DNA from: Salvelinus alpinus
Taxonomy: Eukaryota > Chordata > Actinopteri > Salmoniformes > Salmonidae
Length of the DNA stretch: 64,000 bases
Assembly (NCBI RefSeq): GCF_045679555.1
Contig: NC_092099.1
Location: 15,452,076-15,516,075, forward strand
Direction: 5' to 3'
Shown here: positions 38,623 to 51,906 of the stretch, in pieces
How the letters are laid out: each line of letters opens with the position of its first letter
Numbering within the stretch: position 1 is the stretch's first letter
Position numbers and translations under genes: made by a program
Notes under the pieces: model-generated
The model's input: the letters and a program-made list of their open reading frames with translations, nothing else
Told to the model about the DNA's origin: nothing
Database searches by the model: none

Positions 38623-39193
38623 TGTTATGCTGGTGAATGAGGACCCAAAAGCGACTTAATAGAAACAGAGTCTTTATTCCAGTCTTAAACAAAAACCGAT
38701 ACTCCTGGATATTATCTTAGGTAAATCCAAAACAGGAAAACTGAAATCCTCTCGTCAGTAGAGAGGAACGACTGGAGACGCGGCCACAGACTGCAGGTCG
38801 CTTCGGGAAGGCACAGGCCGTAGCTGACATAGACACCTGCTCACACGCAGCATCTGAAGAAGGCAAAAACACGACAGGGCGGAACAAGGACACAGAACAG
38901 CAAACATCAAACAAGGATCCGACAAGGACAGAAGCGGAAAACAGAGGGAGAAATAGGGTCTCTAATCAGAGGGCAAAATAGGGGACAGGTGTGAAAGAGT
39001 AAATGAGGTAGTTAGGAGAATGAGGAACAGCTGGGAGCAGGAACGGAACGATAGAGAGAGAGAGCGAGAGAGGGAGAGAGGGAGGGAGAGAGAGGGATAG
39101 AAAGAGGGAAAGAACCTAATAAGACCAGCAGAGGGAAACGAATAGAAGGGAAGCACAGGGACAAGACATGATAATCAATGACAAAACATGACA
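38623..39193 (-). repeat. 5' LTR of chromovirus 2
   Basis: 571 bp, pairs with 33782-34352. It should carry the element promoter. Downstream of it on the minus strand is GAAGGATCCGACCAAGA, where the primer binding site should be; I could not match this to a particular tRNA. Confidence 0.95.
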
Positions 39194-39471
39194 AAAACAG
39201 ACATAAAAGTGGCCTGGACAACTTCCTTTCTAGTATCAAACGACAGACATGCTCTATTTCTGTAAAATAATCACATTTTGATCTTCAATTTCTTTACCAG
39301 CTGAGTAACATGCATTTTAAATGCCAGTTTATCATCTAGCCAGATACCAAGATATTTATAAGAGGGAACTCATTCAATTTCTGTTCCGTTTGAAGTTCAC
39401 TTAAGTTTAAGTTATGGGACCTAGAAAATAGCATGTATTTTGTTTTGTTTGTATTAAGTACTAACTGAAGG

Positions 39472-39913
39472 GCCTACCAAGTGGTGCAGCAGTCTAATGC
39501 ACTATATCACAGTGCTAGAAGCATCACTACAAACGCGGGTTCGATCCCGGGCTGTGTCACAAACGGCCATGATCGGGAGTCCCATAGGGCGGCGCACAAT
39601 TGGCCCAGCGTCGTCCGGGTTAGGGGATTGTTTGGCCGGAGAGGCTTTACTTGGCTCATCGCGCTCTAGCGACTCCTTGTGGAGGGCCTGGCGCCTGCAG
39701 GCTGACCTCGGTCATCAGTTGAACAATGTTGTCTCCGACACAATGGTGCGGCTGGCTTCCGGGTTAAGTGGGCGGGTATTAAGGAGCGTAGATAGGCGGG
39801 TCATGTTTCGGAGGACGCATGACTCAACCTTCGCCGCCCGTGCCCATGGGGGAGTTGCAGCAATGAGACAAGATCTAAATTGGGGAGAAAAAGGGAGTAA
39901 AATACAAAAAGAT
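39472..39913 (+). mobile_element. Salmonid SINE with long body inside the LINE
   Basis: Starts GGCCTACCAAGTGGTGCAGC, with B-box-like GGTTCGATCCC at 39538-39548. A body shared with the SINE at 49141 follows (GGGAGTCCCATAGGGCGGCG, then CACAATTGGCCCAGCGTCGT). A longer unique body then runs to GGAGAAAAAGGGAGTAAAATAC. It separates LINE coding pieces on either side, so it inserted after the LINE. Confidence 0.8.
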
Positions 39914-40490
39914 CCAAGAGTGACTTCTGTAGTGCTTGGAAATCAGTCTGTGAATGTGAAAAGGCTTGGTTTACAGATGGTACAACAGAGTACAATGTAT
40001 CGTCAGCATAAAAATGTATATTACAATTTTTCACAGTATTTCCAATGTTATTTATATACAATAGTGGCCCCAGAATTGAACCCTGGGGTACCCCTTTATG
40101 TATTCAGATTTGACCCCCTCTGTCACAATAGCCTGAGTTCTATTACCAAGATAGTTCTGAAACCACGTCCAGGCGTCAGTGCCCAGACCTATTGAGGACA
40201 ACTTACTCAATAAAATAGATTGTTCAACTGTGTCAAAAGCCTTTGACAAGTCCACAAACATGGCAGCACAATACATTTTTGCATCTAAAGCATTGACAAC
40301 ATCATTAAGAACTAATGTTGTTGCAATAGTACTGTGCCCGGGTCTAAACCCCGATTGATGTACATTCAGAATACAATTCACTAAAATCCGTGACCTCACG
40401 ATCCCTACTGTCGCCATAGGGAACACACAAGTCCCGCTCCCCTCATGTATGAGAGGAGCCCTCATTAACTCAGGGCCGGCCTTAAACACT

Positions 40491-43400
40491 TTATACCTAA
40501 ATTCTGGGTTAGCAGCCCTTTCTCTAATCCCATTAAGTCCTCCAAGCAGAACCTTAAGCTACATTGTTGGAGAAATTGGGTCTGGGACTGAGAGCTCAGC
40601 TCACCCAGACATAACCAATTATATGTGTGTCAAATTGTGTGCATCTTGAATAAATGTACAAAATCAGGCTAATTATGCTTTTAATAAACCCACTTGGCAG
40701 ATTGACGGAAACCTCAAATAAACAGATTTAAGTAGTGTACAAATCAAAAAATTGAGTTACATTTTTTTTTTTTTTTTTTACCAATTCTCATGAATACTTA
40801 AAAAAATTTTTTTTGCAAATAACCCAGAAGTCTGTCCAAATCCTCTGGTACTTTCAACACAAATTACCACCTAAAATAGAAGTGAGAGGTGGATGATGCT
40901 TTTCACATACTGACTCACTCATATGACTCACACTGCATAACAACACTTGACAAGGCCAGACATACAACATCCCCTCCATTTTGAAAGCTGCATATTTGTC
41001 AAGCCCACATCATTTCACACATCAACAGGGTTGTGTAACTGCTGTTGATGTGAGACGAATGACCATCTAAATAAGGTAGAGGCCTCTGAAACACTAGACG
41101 AAAAACATTGAACAGATTCATGTATTCTGTTGATTAGAATAAAAGTCAGTTCTAAAATCAATCTGGAGAAACTTACAAAAGAGGACCACTGTCTGTCTTC
41201 TTTTAGATAACACTGATGCCCTCCTATCTATGAGGACCATCAAGAGAAGTGAATGATCACATTATTCTTATGAGCTACTGACCACACACAATTATGATGT
41301 AACGGAGCTTCACCACTAATATGGTGCTGGCCAAGAGAGAGGGCTCAGTGTAGGAACAAACAAAAAAGAATACTGTGAAAAAGCCCTGTACAATACATAT
41401 TTTGATGAAGACTAGTATGTTAGAATGCCCAAATACAAAGCAGGCAGAACCTTGCATTTAACCTTGAGATGGCTGACTGGATGTTGGTGTTGGTAATCAG
41501 TGAGCACCATGAACAGAGAACTGGGTTAGATTAAAGAGGCATTAGGTCATTTGAAGATGTATTGAAAGCTTCTTGCTTTGCATTTACAACAGACACACAA
41601 CCCCTCCCACCAGCCCATACAAGGCCCCACTGTAAACGGTTAGCTAAATGAATATCGAGGGGGTTTGACTGAGCTGGTTATGGTTGATGGGATTGAGGGG
41701 ATTTGAACTGGGATGCAGTTTGCAAACAGCAGACAAGACAAGCCTGCGGTATCCTACTACAACAACAGACCCCAAAAAATGAAGACACCATTGTCTAGTT
41801 GCAATCACGTTATCTATCAGTTAGTTTGTAACTGTCAAATCAACACAATTCTATATTGCAAAAGTAAATAAAACCAATGGATCAAAAATGTGAAGACGAG
41901 GTATCTATCACAGTGGCCACACACAAGCACTCCCAGCACCACCGGCTCGATAAGAGACCTTGACGTACAATATGGCAGGTGATGAAATGACCGACATGGT
42001 AATGAACAAGCTAATGAGGGGAATCAAGACTGCTGCAGGGCCAATAAATCAAAGCAACGGTGCCTGCAATGATATAGGAGCAATCTGTAACAATGGACAG
42101 AGCAGGGAGCAGGGAAGGACAGGAGGGAGGGAGGAGAAGGGCCATCGCGATAATGCATGTCAATGTCAAGGCCTTGCTGGTGGTTTATGGCTTCTAAACT
42201 AGCGCACAATCAAAGCCTTGTTAATTGTATGATATTATCTCAAATGATATATATATATCTTCTATACATCTGGCTCTATCCTACGAAACAACATAGACTG
42301 AATTAAATGAGGACATAACTCAACAAATGAGTTTGAGAAAATGCGTTTGACAAAATCTTTAAAAACCCAGTCCTCAAGAATCAGGACATGTGTCAATAAC
42401 ACCAGAGATCTTCTAGCTCAACGTCATACTATACAAACAATGATAATTATTACAGTATACATTAATAAGAGATAGGGTAATGGTGAAACGAGTGAAACAA
42501 TTACAGTGATATGTAGGGAAGAGATAGGGTAATAACACCATAAAGGTTAACTGTAGCCAAGAACCAGGAGGACATATCCATGGGGAGGCTTGACACATAA
42601 TAACCTGAAACTGCATGGCTATGACACTATCCCCACTAAATCCATTGAAAACTTCATCCTGCAACAATTCTGTCAGTTGCGGTGTGATAACAAATCGATG
42701 CTAAGATTCTCATGAGTTTACTAAAGTATCTGAACGATCAACATGGCTCAGCAAACACCAGCGTTTTACTCCAGATTCCCTGCTCTGAGCATTTGAACTA
42801 AAGCGAGGTTAATTAACTCTAAGGAATGAAAGGTTATCGCAGTATAAACGCAGCCGTCTTGCAGTTAGGAAAGCAAATTATAATTCCACCGATACACATT
42901 CATCTATTACTTCATTTCTGTCTGAGGTTAGAACAGAGTGTAAGTAAAATTATCGCCTAGCTTGTTCTCTGAAAATAAATATAAAAACAATGTCTGACAT
43001 TAATTTTCTGACCATAATCTGAAATGATTTGATTCTGACTGAGGACCTTAAGAACATGGGCACCTAGACTAATTATGTCTAATAATGGATCCTACTATGT
43101 AGGGTCTGGACAAAACAAGGACAGAGCGCAGATAATAGCCTCTGTCCTCTTCCTATTCCTGCCAACGTCGGTAGTACAGTACAGTTTCTAAACAAAAATA
43201 CCTTAACGCTTCTATTAGGTTATTACCTAATGATAACCTAACCTTAGGCTAGGTTGAGGATAAAAACTCAAAAGGTGCTATTCCCATGGCTATTCAAATA
43301 TCTCTATGCAAATGGTGTGGGGGCTGTGTAGCTGTATGTGATGTCTGGAGATGCACCAGCCAGGGATAGTATGCTCTGGGGATGGATTGGCAGGGATGAG

Positions 43401-44155
43401 CACAGCCCGGCTACGTGCCCAGTGGGGATGGCCTCTACTGCTGGTTGGCCTGGCAATAGCACTAACTGTGAGTAATACTGTTAAATAGATGCAGGTCCTG
43501 GGTAATAAAGGTCTTGGGTAATAAAGGTCCTGGGTAATAAAGCCAGACGCAATGCCCAATCACTCTCTGATCAAGATTATGGGGAAGAGATCTAGTCTGA
43601 CATTATGCCCTAGTAGTAACCAACTGAAAATAATTACTGGCTACTGGATATCACTTTACGTAATATGGAATGAAAATACACTTCAGTACCAGTACTAATA
43701 TATGGATTTTGGATGGGGGAGGAAAATCGAAGGGAAAAATTATATTCAACTACTTTAAATGACAATGCAGGTTATCATTGGGGTGTACTGTGAGTTGCAT
43801 TGTGTCTTGTACTGAAGGTCTGGACTGGGACACTACTAGCATACAGCATTAGCATATTCTGAATTAAATGTAAATCAAGCCCTTTCATCTTGGTTTCTTT
43901 GGATTAAACATGGGTAAAGTCTGTGCCCACATAAACAGCACACACCTCCTCGGGGAATAGGGCTTTCTGGTGTGAAACCTCAAGCCAGAAGCCTAAAGCA
44001 AGTCTTTTCCATGAAGCAGCCCGGAGATTCTTAAAACTTACTCTTAAAGCTCCCTCCAAAAGCAGGCGGCCAGCTTGTGTTTATGATACAATTCATGTAA
44101 ATGAGTGAGTTTGGCCCTTAATAATCCTTGCCTAATTAAGTGAGCACCCAATCTG
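40491..44155. other. Non-coding stretch, no element recognised
   Basis: About 3.7 kb. A T-rich run occurs at 40762-40782, and three tandem copies of TCCTGGGTAATAAAGG-like sequence at about 43495-43545. No exon, RNA gene or transposon that I can support. Confidence 0.4.
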
Positions 44156-44350
44156 CTGAGGCAGACTACTGAGAGCCATGGTGTAATACCTGTTCTATCA
44201 CGGGAACAGCAGGAGCAGGCTTCTTCCTGTCAGCAGATCAGTTGGGGCAGACTACTGGGGGCCATGGTGTAATACCATGGTGTAATACCTGTCCTATCAC
44301 GGGAACAGCAGGCGCAGCCTTCTCCCTGTCAGCAGATCAGTTGGGGCAGA
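44156..44350. repeat. Tandem duplication of about 105 bp
   Basis: The block with GGCAGACTACTGRGRGCCAT, CACGGGAACAGCAGG and CTGTCAGCAGATCAGTTGGG occurs twice in a row. The second copy has a smaller internal duplication of CCATGGTGTAATA (44262-44286). It lies at the 5' limit of the following LINE fragment. Confidence 0.85.
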
Positions 44351-45375
44351 TTACGGATTTTGTGTTAAATTCTCTACAACAAAGCTTTCTTAGTGTCCAA
44401 CAAGCTTTCTCTGCCCTTAACCTTGTTCTGAACACCTCCAAACAAAGGTAATGTGGTTTGCTAAGAAGAATGCTCCTCTCCCCACAGGTGTGATTACTAC
44501 CTCTAAAGGTTTAGTGCTTGAGGTAGTCACCTCTTACAAGTACTTGGGAGTATGGCTAGACGGTACACTGTCCTTCTCTCAGCACATATCAAAGCTGCAG
44601 GCTAAAGTTAAATCTAGACTTGGTTTCCTCTATCGTAATCACTCCTCTTTCACCCCGGCTGCCAAACTAACCCTGATTCAGATGACCATCCATCCCATGC
44701 TAGATTACGGAGACATAATTTATAGATTGGCAGGTAAGGGTGCTCTCGAGCGGCTAGATGTTCTTTACCATTCGGCCATCAGATTTGCCACCAATACTCC
44801 TTATAGGACACATCATTGCACTCTATACTCCTCTGTAAACTGGTCATCTCTGTATACCTGTCGCAAGACCCACTGGTAGATACTTATTTGTAAAACCCTC
44901 TTAGGCCTCACTCCACCCTATCTGAGATATCTACTGCAGCCCTCATCCTCCACATACAACACCCGTTCTGGCAGTCACATCCAGGTCCCCAAAGCACACA
45001 CATCCCTGGGTCGCTTCTCTTTTCAGTTTGCTGCAGCTAGCGACTGGAACGAGCTGCAATAAACACTCAAACTGGACAGTTTGATCTCAATTTCTGGACA
45101 CTTTTACTGACAGTTGTGGCTGCTTTGTCTCTACCTTCTTGCCCTTTGTGCTGTTGTCTGCGCCAAATAATGTTTGTACCATGTTTTGTACTACTACCAT
45201 GTTGTGTTGCTACCATGTTGTTGTTATGTTGTGTTAATACCATGCTCTGCTGTCATGTGTTGCTGCCTTGCTATGATGTTGTCTCAGGTCTCTCTATATG
45301 TAGTGTTGTGTTTTGTCCTATAAAAAGCAGGAGGCCTTTTGCCTTTTGGTAGGCCGTCATTGTTAATTATTAATT
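44340..45375 (+). mobile_element. 5'-truncated LINE (RSg-1-like), RT C-terminal part and 3' end
   Basis: Plus-strand reading gives SYKYLGVWLDGTLSFSQHI and MLDYGDIIYR, plus HSAIRFATNTPYRTHHCTLY, all typical of the region after the RT core in Jockey-group LINEs. A stop follows KTHW (about 44880), then more conserved but broken sequence, then the 3' end AGGAGGCCTTTTGCCTTTTG and GGTAGGCCGTCATTGTTAA. The RSg-1 family name is from memory and tentative. Confidence 0.75.
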
Positions 45376-45543
45376 TTAAAAATTTCACTCAGCAAGCAAA
45401 GAGAGACGGCAGAGAGATCTGGTTTTGTTTCCGCACTAACATCGATCTATATTATTTCTGTGCTTCTGGCCATTCTTTCACCAGTGCTTTTTGACTTCTA
45501 CACAGCTACAGATAATTCAATGCTATGTGTATAAATATACATA

Positions 45544-47143
<1,600 letters not shown>

Positions 47144-47739
47144 TACATGTATATACACTTTGTTCAGCCCCCTTTGCGTTCAGGGTCTCGACAAACAATC
47201 AAACCACTGCGCCTGGGTTGTGGTCTTTCTGACAGACAGAATGACTGAGTGCTTCTCTCCATCATCACCACAGCAGACACATCTGTCTGTGTCTACGGCA
47301 GAGGCTTCCTCCTAACACAACGAGAACCTGACAAGAAAACGGTCGGCATGGATGCTTTCAGCGCTCATAAATGCAGCCTCCAGCAAATGAACATTCACAT
47401 CATTAGATGAATAATGCACAACCATTACCTAAAGGTTCTAAATTAATGCAACAATCAGAATTAATCATCTGCATTTGGGGGGGGAGGGAATGTTGGTGAT
47501 GAAGCATATTTTGTTGATATACTAGTGCTTTTTTGTTGATTCGGTTGATATAGTTTATAATTGCAAATCAAATAACCATGCTGAGCGCTAAATAAGCTAG
47601 CCAGTCTCAGACTTTAAATAGCCACAGAAGGGCAAAGGGGATCATTGTTATTCATCAGCGTTGTGTGACCTACATTTTAACATTTACAATTCAACCCTCC
47701 GTGATCATCAGCTTATCAAAGCTATGTTCTGCCCAATAG
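47144..47739. other. Non-coding stretch right of the Tc1 element
   Basis: About 600 bp without recognised element; a short G run lies at 47477-47484. It leads into a dispersed repeat copy. Confidence 0.4.
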
Positions 47740-48290
47740 AAATTAATTGTAAACAATGTATTGTGTCATTTTGGAGTCACTTGTATTGTAAATAAGAATA
47801 CAATATGTTTCTAAACACTTCTACATTAACGTGAATGCTACCATGACAACGGATAATCCTGAATGAATTGTGAATAATGATGAGTGAGAAAGTGACAGAG
47901 GCATAAATATCATGCTCCCCCCAAAAACGCTAATCTCCCCTGTTATTGTAATGGCGAGAGGTTAGAATGTCTTGGGGGTATAATGTTCAAGTTTGATGTA
48001 ATCATTGAGTGCTAGGAATATGGGACCAAATATTACACTTTTGACTACTTTATTAATACACATATAAGTGAATTTGTTCCAATAGTTTTGGTCCCCTAAA
48101 ATGGGGCGACTAAGTACAAAAAAGTGATGTAATTTCTAAACAGTTCAAACCTCAAATTAAAGCTGACAGTCAGTCATTGTATTATTTCAAATCCAAAATG
48201 GTGGAGAACAGAGTCAAAACAACAAAAAATGTGTCTCTGTCACAATACTTTAGGACCTCACTGTAGCTAAAATCAGAGCTGCTGTGATGC
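47740..48290. repeat. Dispersed repeat family A, copy 1
   Basis: Shares with 51340-51905 and 60425-61045 the words ATTTTGGAGTCACTT, ACGGATAATCCTGAATGAAT, TGATGTAATCATTG and GTCCCCTAAAATGG. In this copy the two halves have a different relative orientation from the other two, so it is rearranged. No coding capacity. Confidence 0.75.
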
Positions 48291-49140
48291 CACTGTTAGG
48301 ACTGGTTGTTGTGCTGTGAGGACAATATGACATTTCCCACTGGGCACACACTGGTTGAATCAACATTGTTTCCACGTCGTTTCAATGAAATGTGACCAGT
48401 ACGTTGATACATCCATCCAAAACTGTGTAATGCAACTGTCAAATCTGACTTATTGACACATTTGGTGTCCCTGTAGTTATCTAGTGCAAAAGTTGAGCAT
48501 GTCCTCAGTCAGGAGAAGTTTCTATAATACACCTCTGCCTGCCTGGCTCTGGGGTATGGATGTGCTGCCTCCTGCTGGGGCTGCTACACTAGTGCAGAAT
48601 AGACAGCATGGAAAGCATGGTCAATGAACAAAAGTGATCGAAAGAAAGGTTTGCACTAGAGGTTTCATTGCATTTACTGTCTGGATGAAAAATACATGGC
48701 TATACATATTTTTTGTCAGGCACAGAGTGAATGGAAGCCTGTAGGCTACTGGTGATCGGCTTAAGTGGAAAATAAACCACTGTTTGAAATTAAACTACAG
48801 GGATAAATACTATGACACATAAAAAAACCTCCATCACAATGTTAGCTAAATAACATTGCAACAAATTACTGATGACATCTTAGCAACCGGAGCAGAAGCA
48901 GGAGGGTCAAAGGTCAGAAGGCATCAACATCCTGGGTCATCCTAAACCAGTGGGCTCAGGAAACAGTATCATAGTCAGCCGCAGACAGGTAAGTGGGATG
49001 AATGTTGAAAAGGTACAGTTAAAAAATGTAATGTGTCTAGTTAGATGATTGGCATTTACACATTAGGCCTTAGTAGCATTCTTACCAACAAAATCATTGA
49101 ATTGAAAGTTTGTGTTCAGGAAGACTTAAACTAATATTTT
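48291..49140. other. Non-coding stretch with a short repeat-like start
   Basis: CCCACTGGGCACACACTGGT at about 48339 resembles the end of a common fish MITE, also hinted at 59640-59860. The rest has no recognised feature. Confidence 0.35.
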
Positions 49141-49372
49141 GGGCTCCTGAGTGGCGCAGCGGTCTAAGGCACTGCATCTCAGTGCAAGAGGCGTCACTAC
49201 AGTCCCTGGTTCGATTCCAGGCTGTATCACATCCGGCCGTGATTGGGAGTCCCATAGGGCGGCGCACAATTGGCCCAGCGTCGTCTGGGTTTGGCCGGGG
49301 TAGGCCGCCATTATAAACAATAATTTGTTCTTAACTGACCTGCCTAGTTAAATAAAAAAATGTAAAATAAAT
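49141..49372 (+). mobile_element. Salmonid tRNA-derived SINE with perfect B box
   Basis: Starts GGGCTCCTGAGTGGCGCAGC. A box TGGCGCAGCGG, and B box GGTTCGATTCC, which matches the polymerase III consensus exactly. Body CCCATAGGGCGGCGCACAAT; tail GTAGGCCGCCATTATAAAC, then TTAACTGACCTGCCTAG and AAATAAA. It may still be transcribable. Confidence 0.88.
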
Positions 49373-49713
49373 AGTGTAAGCAACCTCAGCATTGTTGTGT
49401 TACTAATGTCTTCGTATCCTTGCTGTTACATCCTTTGCAGAGAGGAAATCCTATTCTGAAGTTTGTGAGGTGTGTGCCATGAGAGTTTGGAGAAGTGGCT
49501 CCTGAATATGTCCTGGGACAGACTACCTGTGCTCTCGTCCTCAGGTCTGTGTGTGTGTGTGTGTTTGCGCATGGTGTGTGCATGCATGGCCATAGTTGGC
49601 TACATGTATATGGACGTTTGACCCTGTGTGTTAGGGCTAAATGTGTGTGTGTTTAATTGTTGTGTGTGGTGTGACTTCTTCTGCTCCACTGAAACCTGTG
49701 TCATAGCACACGT
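49373..49713. other. Spacer between SINE and minisatellite
   Basis: Contains a short GT run (49549-49564) and no recognised gene. Confidence 0.4.
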
Positions 49714-50100
49714 GCCCACCTATCACCTAGCACTACACTCTGGTCACCTAGCACTACAATCCTGTCACCTAGCACTACAATCCTGTCACCTAGCACTACA
49801 ATCCTGTCACCTAGCACTACACTCCTGTCACCTAGCACTACAATCCTGTCACCTAGCACTACACTCCTGTTACCTAGCACTACACCCCTGTCACCTAGCA
49901 CTACACTCCTGTTACCTAGCACTACACCCCTGTCACCTAGCACTACACTCCTGTCACCTAGCATTACACTCCTGTTACCTAGCACTACACCCCTGTCACC
50001 TAGCACTACACTCCTGTTACCTAGCACTACACCCCTGTCACCTAGCACTACACTCCTGTTACCTAGCATTACACTCCTGTTACGGAGCATTACCCTCCTG
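49714..50100. repeat. 20-bp minisatellite
   Basis: About 18 copies of CACCTAGCACTACACTCCTG-type units, with T/C and T/A changes. Open frames over it (LALHSC or VVLGDR repeats) are products of the repeat. Traces of the unit continue right of the next element (50746-50775). Confidence 0.95.
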
Positions 50101-50111
50101 TTACTTAGCAG

Positions 50112-50745
50112 CAGTGGTGGAAAAAGTCCCCAAATGTCATACTTGAGTAAAAGTAAAGATACCTTAATAAAAGACTCAAGTAAAAGTGAAAGTCACCCAG
50201 TAAAATCCTACTTTAATAAAAGTCTAAAAGTATTTGGTTTTAAATATACTGATATTAAGTATATTGAGATTAAGTATCAAAAGTAAATGTTATTGCTAAA
50301 ATATACTTAAGGATCAAAAGTAAAAGTAAAAGTATAAATCATTTCAAATTCCTTATATTAAGCAAACCAGATGGCACCATTTTCCTGTTTTTTAAATGTA
50401 TTTACGGATAGCCAGGGGCACACTCCAACCATCAGACGTAATTTACAAATGAAGCATGTGTTTAGTGAGTCCACCAGATCAGATGCAGTAGGGATGACCA
50501 GGGATGTTCTCTTGATAAGTGTGTGAATTAGACCATTTTCCTGTACTGCTAAGCCTTCAAAATGTAACTTTTGGGTGTCAGGAAAAATGTATGGGGAAAA
50601 AAATACAATATTTCCTTTAGGAATGTAGTGAAGTAAAAGTACAAAGTTGTCAAAAATATAAATGGTAAAGTGGAGTACAGATACTCCAAAAAACTACTTA
50701 AGTAGTACTTTCAAGTTTTTTTTACTTAAGTACTTTACATCACTG
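50112..50745. mobile_element. Non-autonomous DNA transposon (hAT-like MITE), copy 1
   Basis: 634 bp, from CAGTGGTGGAAAAAGT to ACTTTACATCACTG, imperfect inverted ends. Flanking 8-mers CTTAGCAG and CCTAGCAC agree at 6 of 8 places, as for an old hAT-type target duplication, although they are also minisatellite units. The interior is rich in AAGTAAAAGTA. It inserted at the edge of the 20-bp minisatellite. A second copy is at 58616-59167. Confidence 0.7.
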
Positions 50746-50954
50746 CCTAGCACTACACCACCTGTCACCTAGCTAGTGAGAAACCGCTAACCGTGTGCTT
50801 TTCCTGTTGTTGTTCTGGAAACCTACACCTTCTCAGAAATGGACAGGACCTCAAAACAACACAGCTCCACGTGATCTCTATTGCTATGCAAAGACTTCTC
50901 TGGATCAAACTTTATGGTGTAACCTGCTGGTCAGGTTTGTTGTAATGGAAGAGG

Positions 50955-51133
50955 TTCTCATATTAACCCCCTTCCATTTGTGTCTGTGGGTTTTGGAATG
51001 CTTTCGACACCTTGTAGAATCAATTCCCTGACGAATTAAGGCTGTTCTGAGGGCAAATCGGGAGGAGGGGGGGGGGGGGGGTTCAACTCAATATTAGAAA
51101 TGTGTTCCTAATGTCTGGTATACTCAGTGTACG
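50955..51133 (-). repeat. Fragment of dispersed repeat B
   Basis: On the minus strand: ACTGAGTATACCAGACATTA, GGAACACATTTCTAATATTG, CCTCAGAACAGCC and a later GACACC-like stretch. Related sequence on the plus strand at 53553-53822. A G homopolymer at about 51067-51082 interrupts it. Confidence 0.65.
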
Positions 51134-51339
51134 TTATACTGATACTGTTTTGCATGTTGAGTGATACACATCACATTGCGGCTTTGCTTAAAAGCCCACT
51201 CTCCCTCATCCCCACTCTCCCTGCGTGTGTCTTGCAGAAAGGCCTGGCTCGTATTTGCATCATTGTTGACTGCACTCTAATCCTGGCCTGGAGGTAACAC
51301 ATTCAGGAGCGGCAACTATAGCCTAATAATAATAATAAT

Positions 51340-51905
51340 AATAATTATTGACTGTTCCAAAAGTATTGAGACAGTGAACATTTTGTTCTTTTGGCTCTGT
51401 ACTCCAGCACTTTGGATTTGAAAAGATACAATGAATATGAGGTTAAAGTGCAGACTGTCAGCTTTCATTTGAGGGTATGGTGACCCATATCGGGTGAACC
51501 GTTTAGAAATTACAGCACTTTTGAACTTAATCGCAAAATTTTACGGGACCAAAAGTATTGAGACAAATTCACTTATATAGTAGTCAAAACGTATAGTATT
51601 TTGTCTCACATTCCTAGCACGCAATGATTACATCAAGCTTGTGACTCTACAGACTTGTTGGATGGATTTGCTGTTTGTTTTGGTTGTGTTTCAGATTATT
51701 TTGTACCCAATAGAAATGAATGGTTTGTGTATGTATTGTATTGTGTCATTTTGGAGTCACTTTTATTGTTAATAAGAATAGAAAATGTTTCTAAACATTT
51801 CTAGATTCATGTGGATTTTACCATGGTTACGGATAATCCTGAATGAATTGTGAATAATGAGAATAGTGAGAAAGTTGAGAAATAGTGAGAAAGTTACAGA
51901 GGCAT
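51340..51905. repeat. Dispersed repeat family A, copy 2
   Basis: Reverse complement of the order seen at 60425-61045: CCAAAAGTATTGAGACA, CTGTACTCCAGCACTTTGG, TTAAAGTGCAGACTGTCAGC and so on to GATAATCCTGAATGAATTGT. It runs straight into the inverted end of the next Tc1-like element at 51907. Confidence 0.75.
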
Positions 51906-51906
51906 A

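Larger units (their letters stand above)
33782..39193 (-). mobile_element. Ty3/gypsy chromovirus 2, full-length and apparently intact
   Basis: 5412 bp. LTRs at 33782-34352 and 38623-39193 are both 571 bp and I found no difference between them by eye. A 5-bp target duplication AAAAC flanks it (33777-33781 and 39194-39198). Minus-strand order: 5' LTR, gag (38605-37685), pol (37754-34365), polypurine tract, 3' LTR. Both frames are open and the catalytic residues I checked are present. It inserted into an older LINE. Identical LTRs mean very recent transposition, because LTRs are copies of one template at insertion. An assembly duplication artefact is less likely because the target duplication is clean. 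Confidence 0.95.
33290..40490 (-). mobile_element. Minus-strand LINE (Rex1/L2-like), split by three later inserts
   Basis: Reverse-transcriptase pieces read from high to low coordinates. At 40489-40062: SGFRPGHSTIATTLV, and FVDLSKAFDTVEQ, a core RT motif. About 39450-39194: a KYLGIWLD-type motif. About 33781-33776: the continuation VLDD. At 33570-33295: RTHHCVLYQKVCW, LPMYLTTLV and RTQ-like C-terminal words. The pieces are parted by a SINE (39472-39913), a chromovirus (33782-39193) and an antisense LINE tail (about 33575-33771). About 25 codons near the last break are missing. The LINE is defective; clade assignment is tentative. Confidence 0.8.

Noticed and set aside
39497..40195. 232-residue plus-strand frame
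   Set aside because: It runs through a SINE and then antisense to LINE coding sequence; a shadow frame.
49141..49220. tRNA gene
   Set aside because: A and B boxes fit, but the head continues into a SINE body and LINE-type tail, and no full cloverleaf is kept.
49628..50146. 172-residue plus-strand frame with LALHSC repeats
   Set aside because: Translation of the 20-bp minisatellite.
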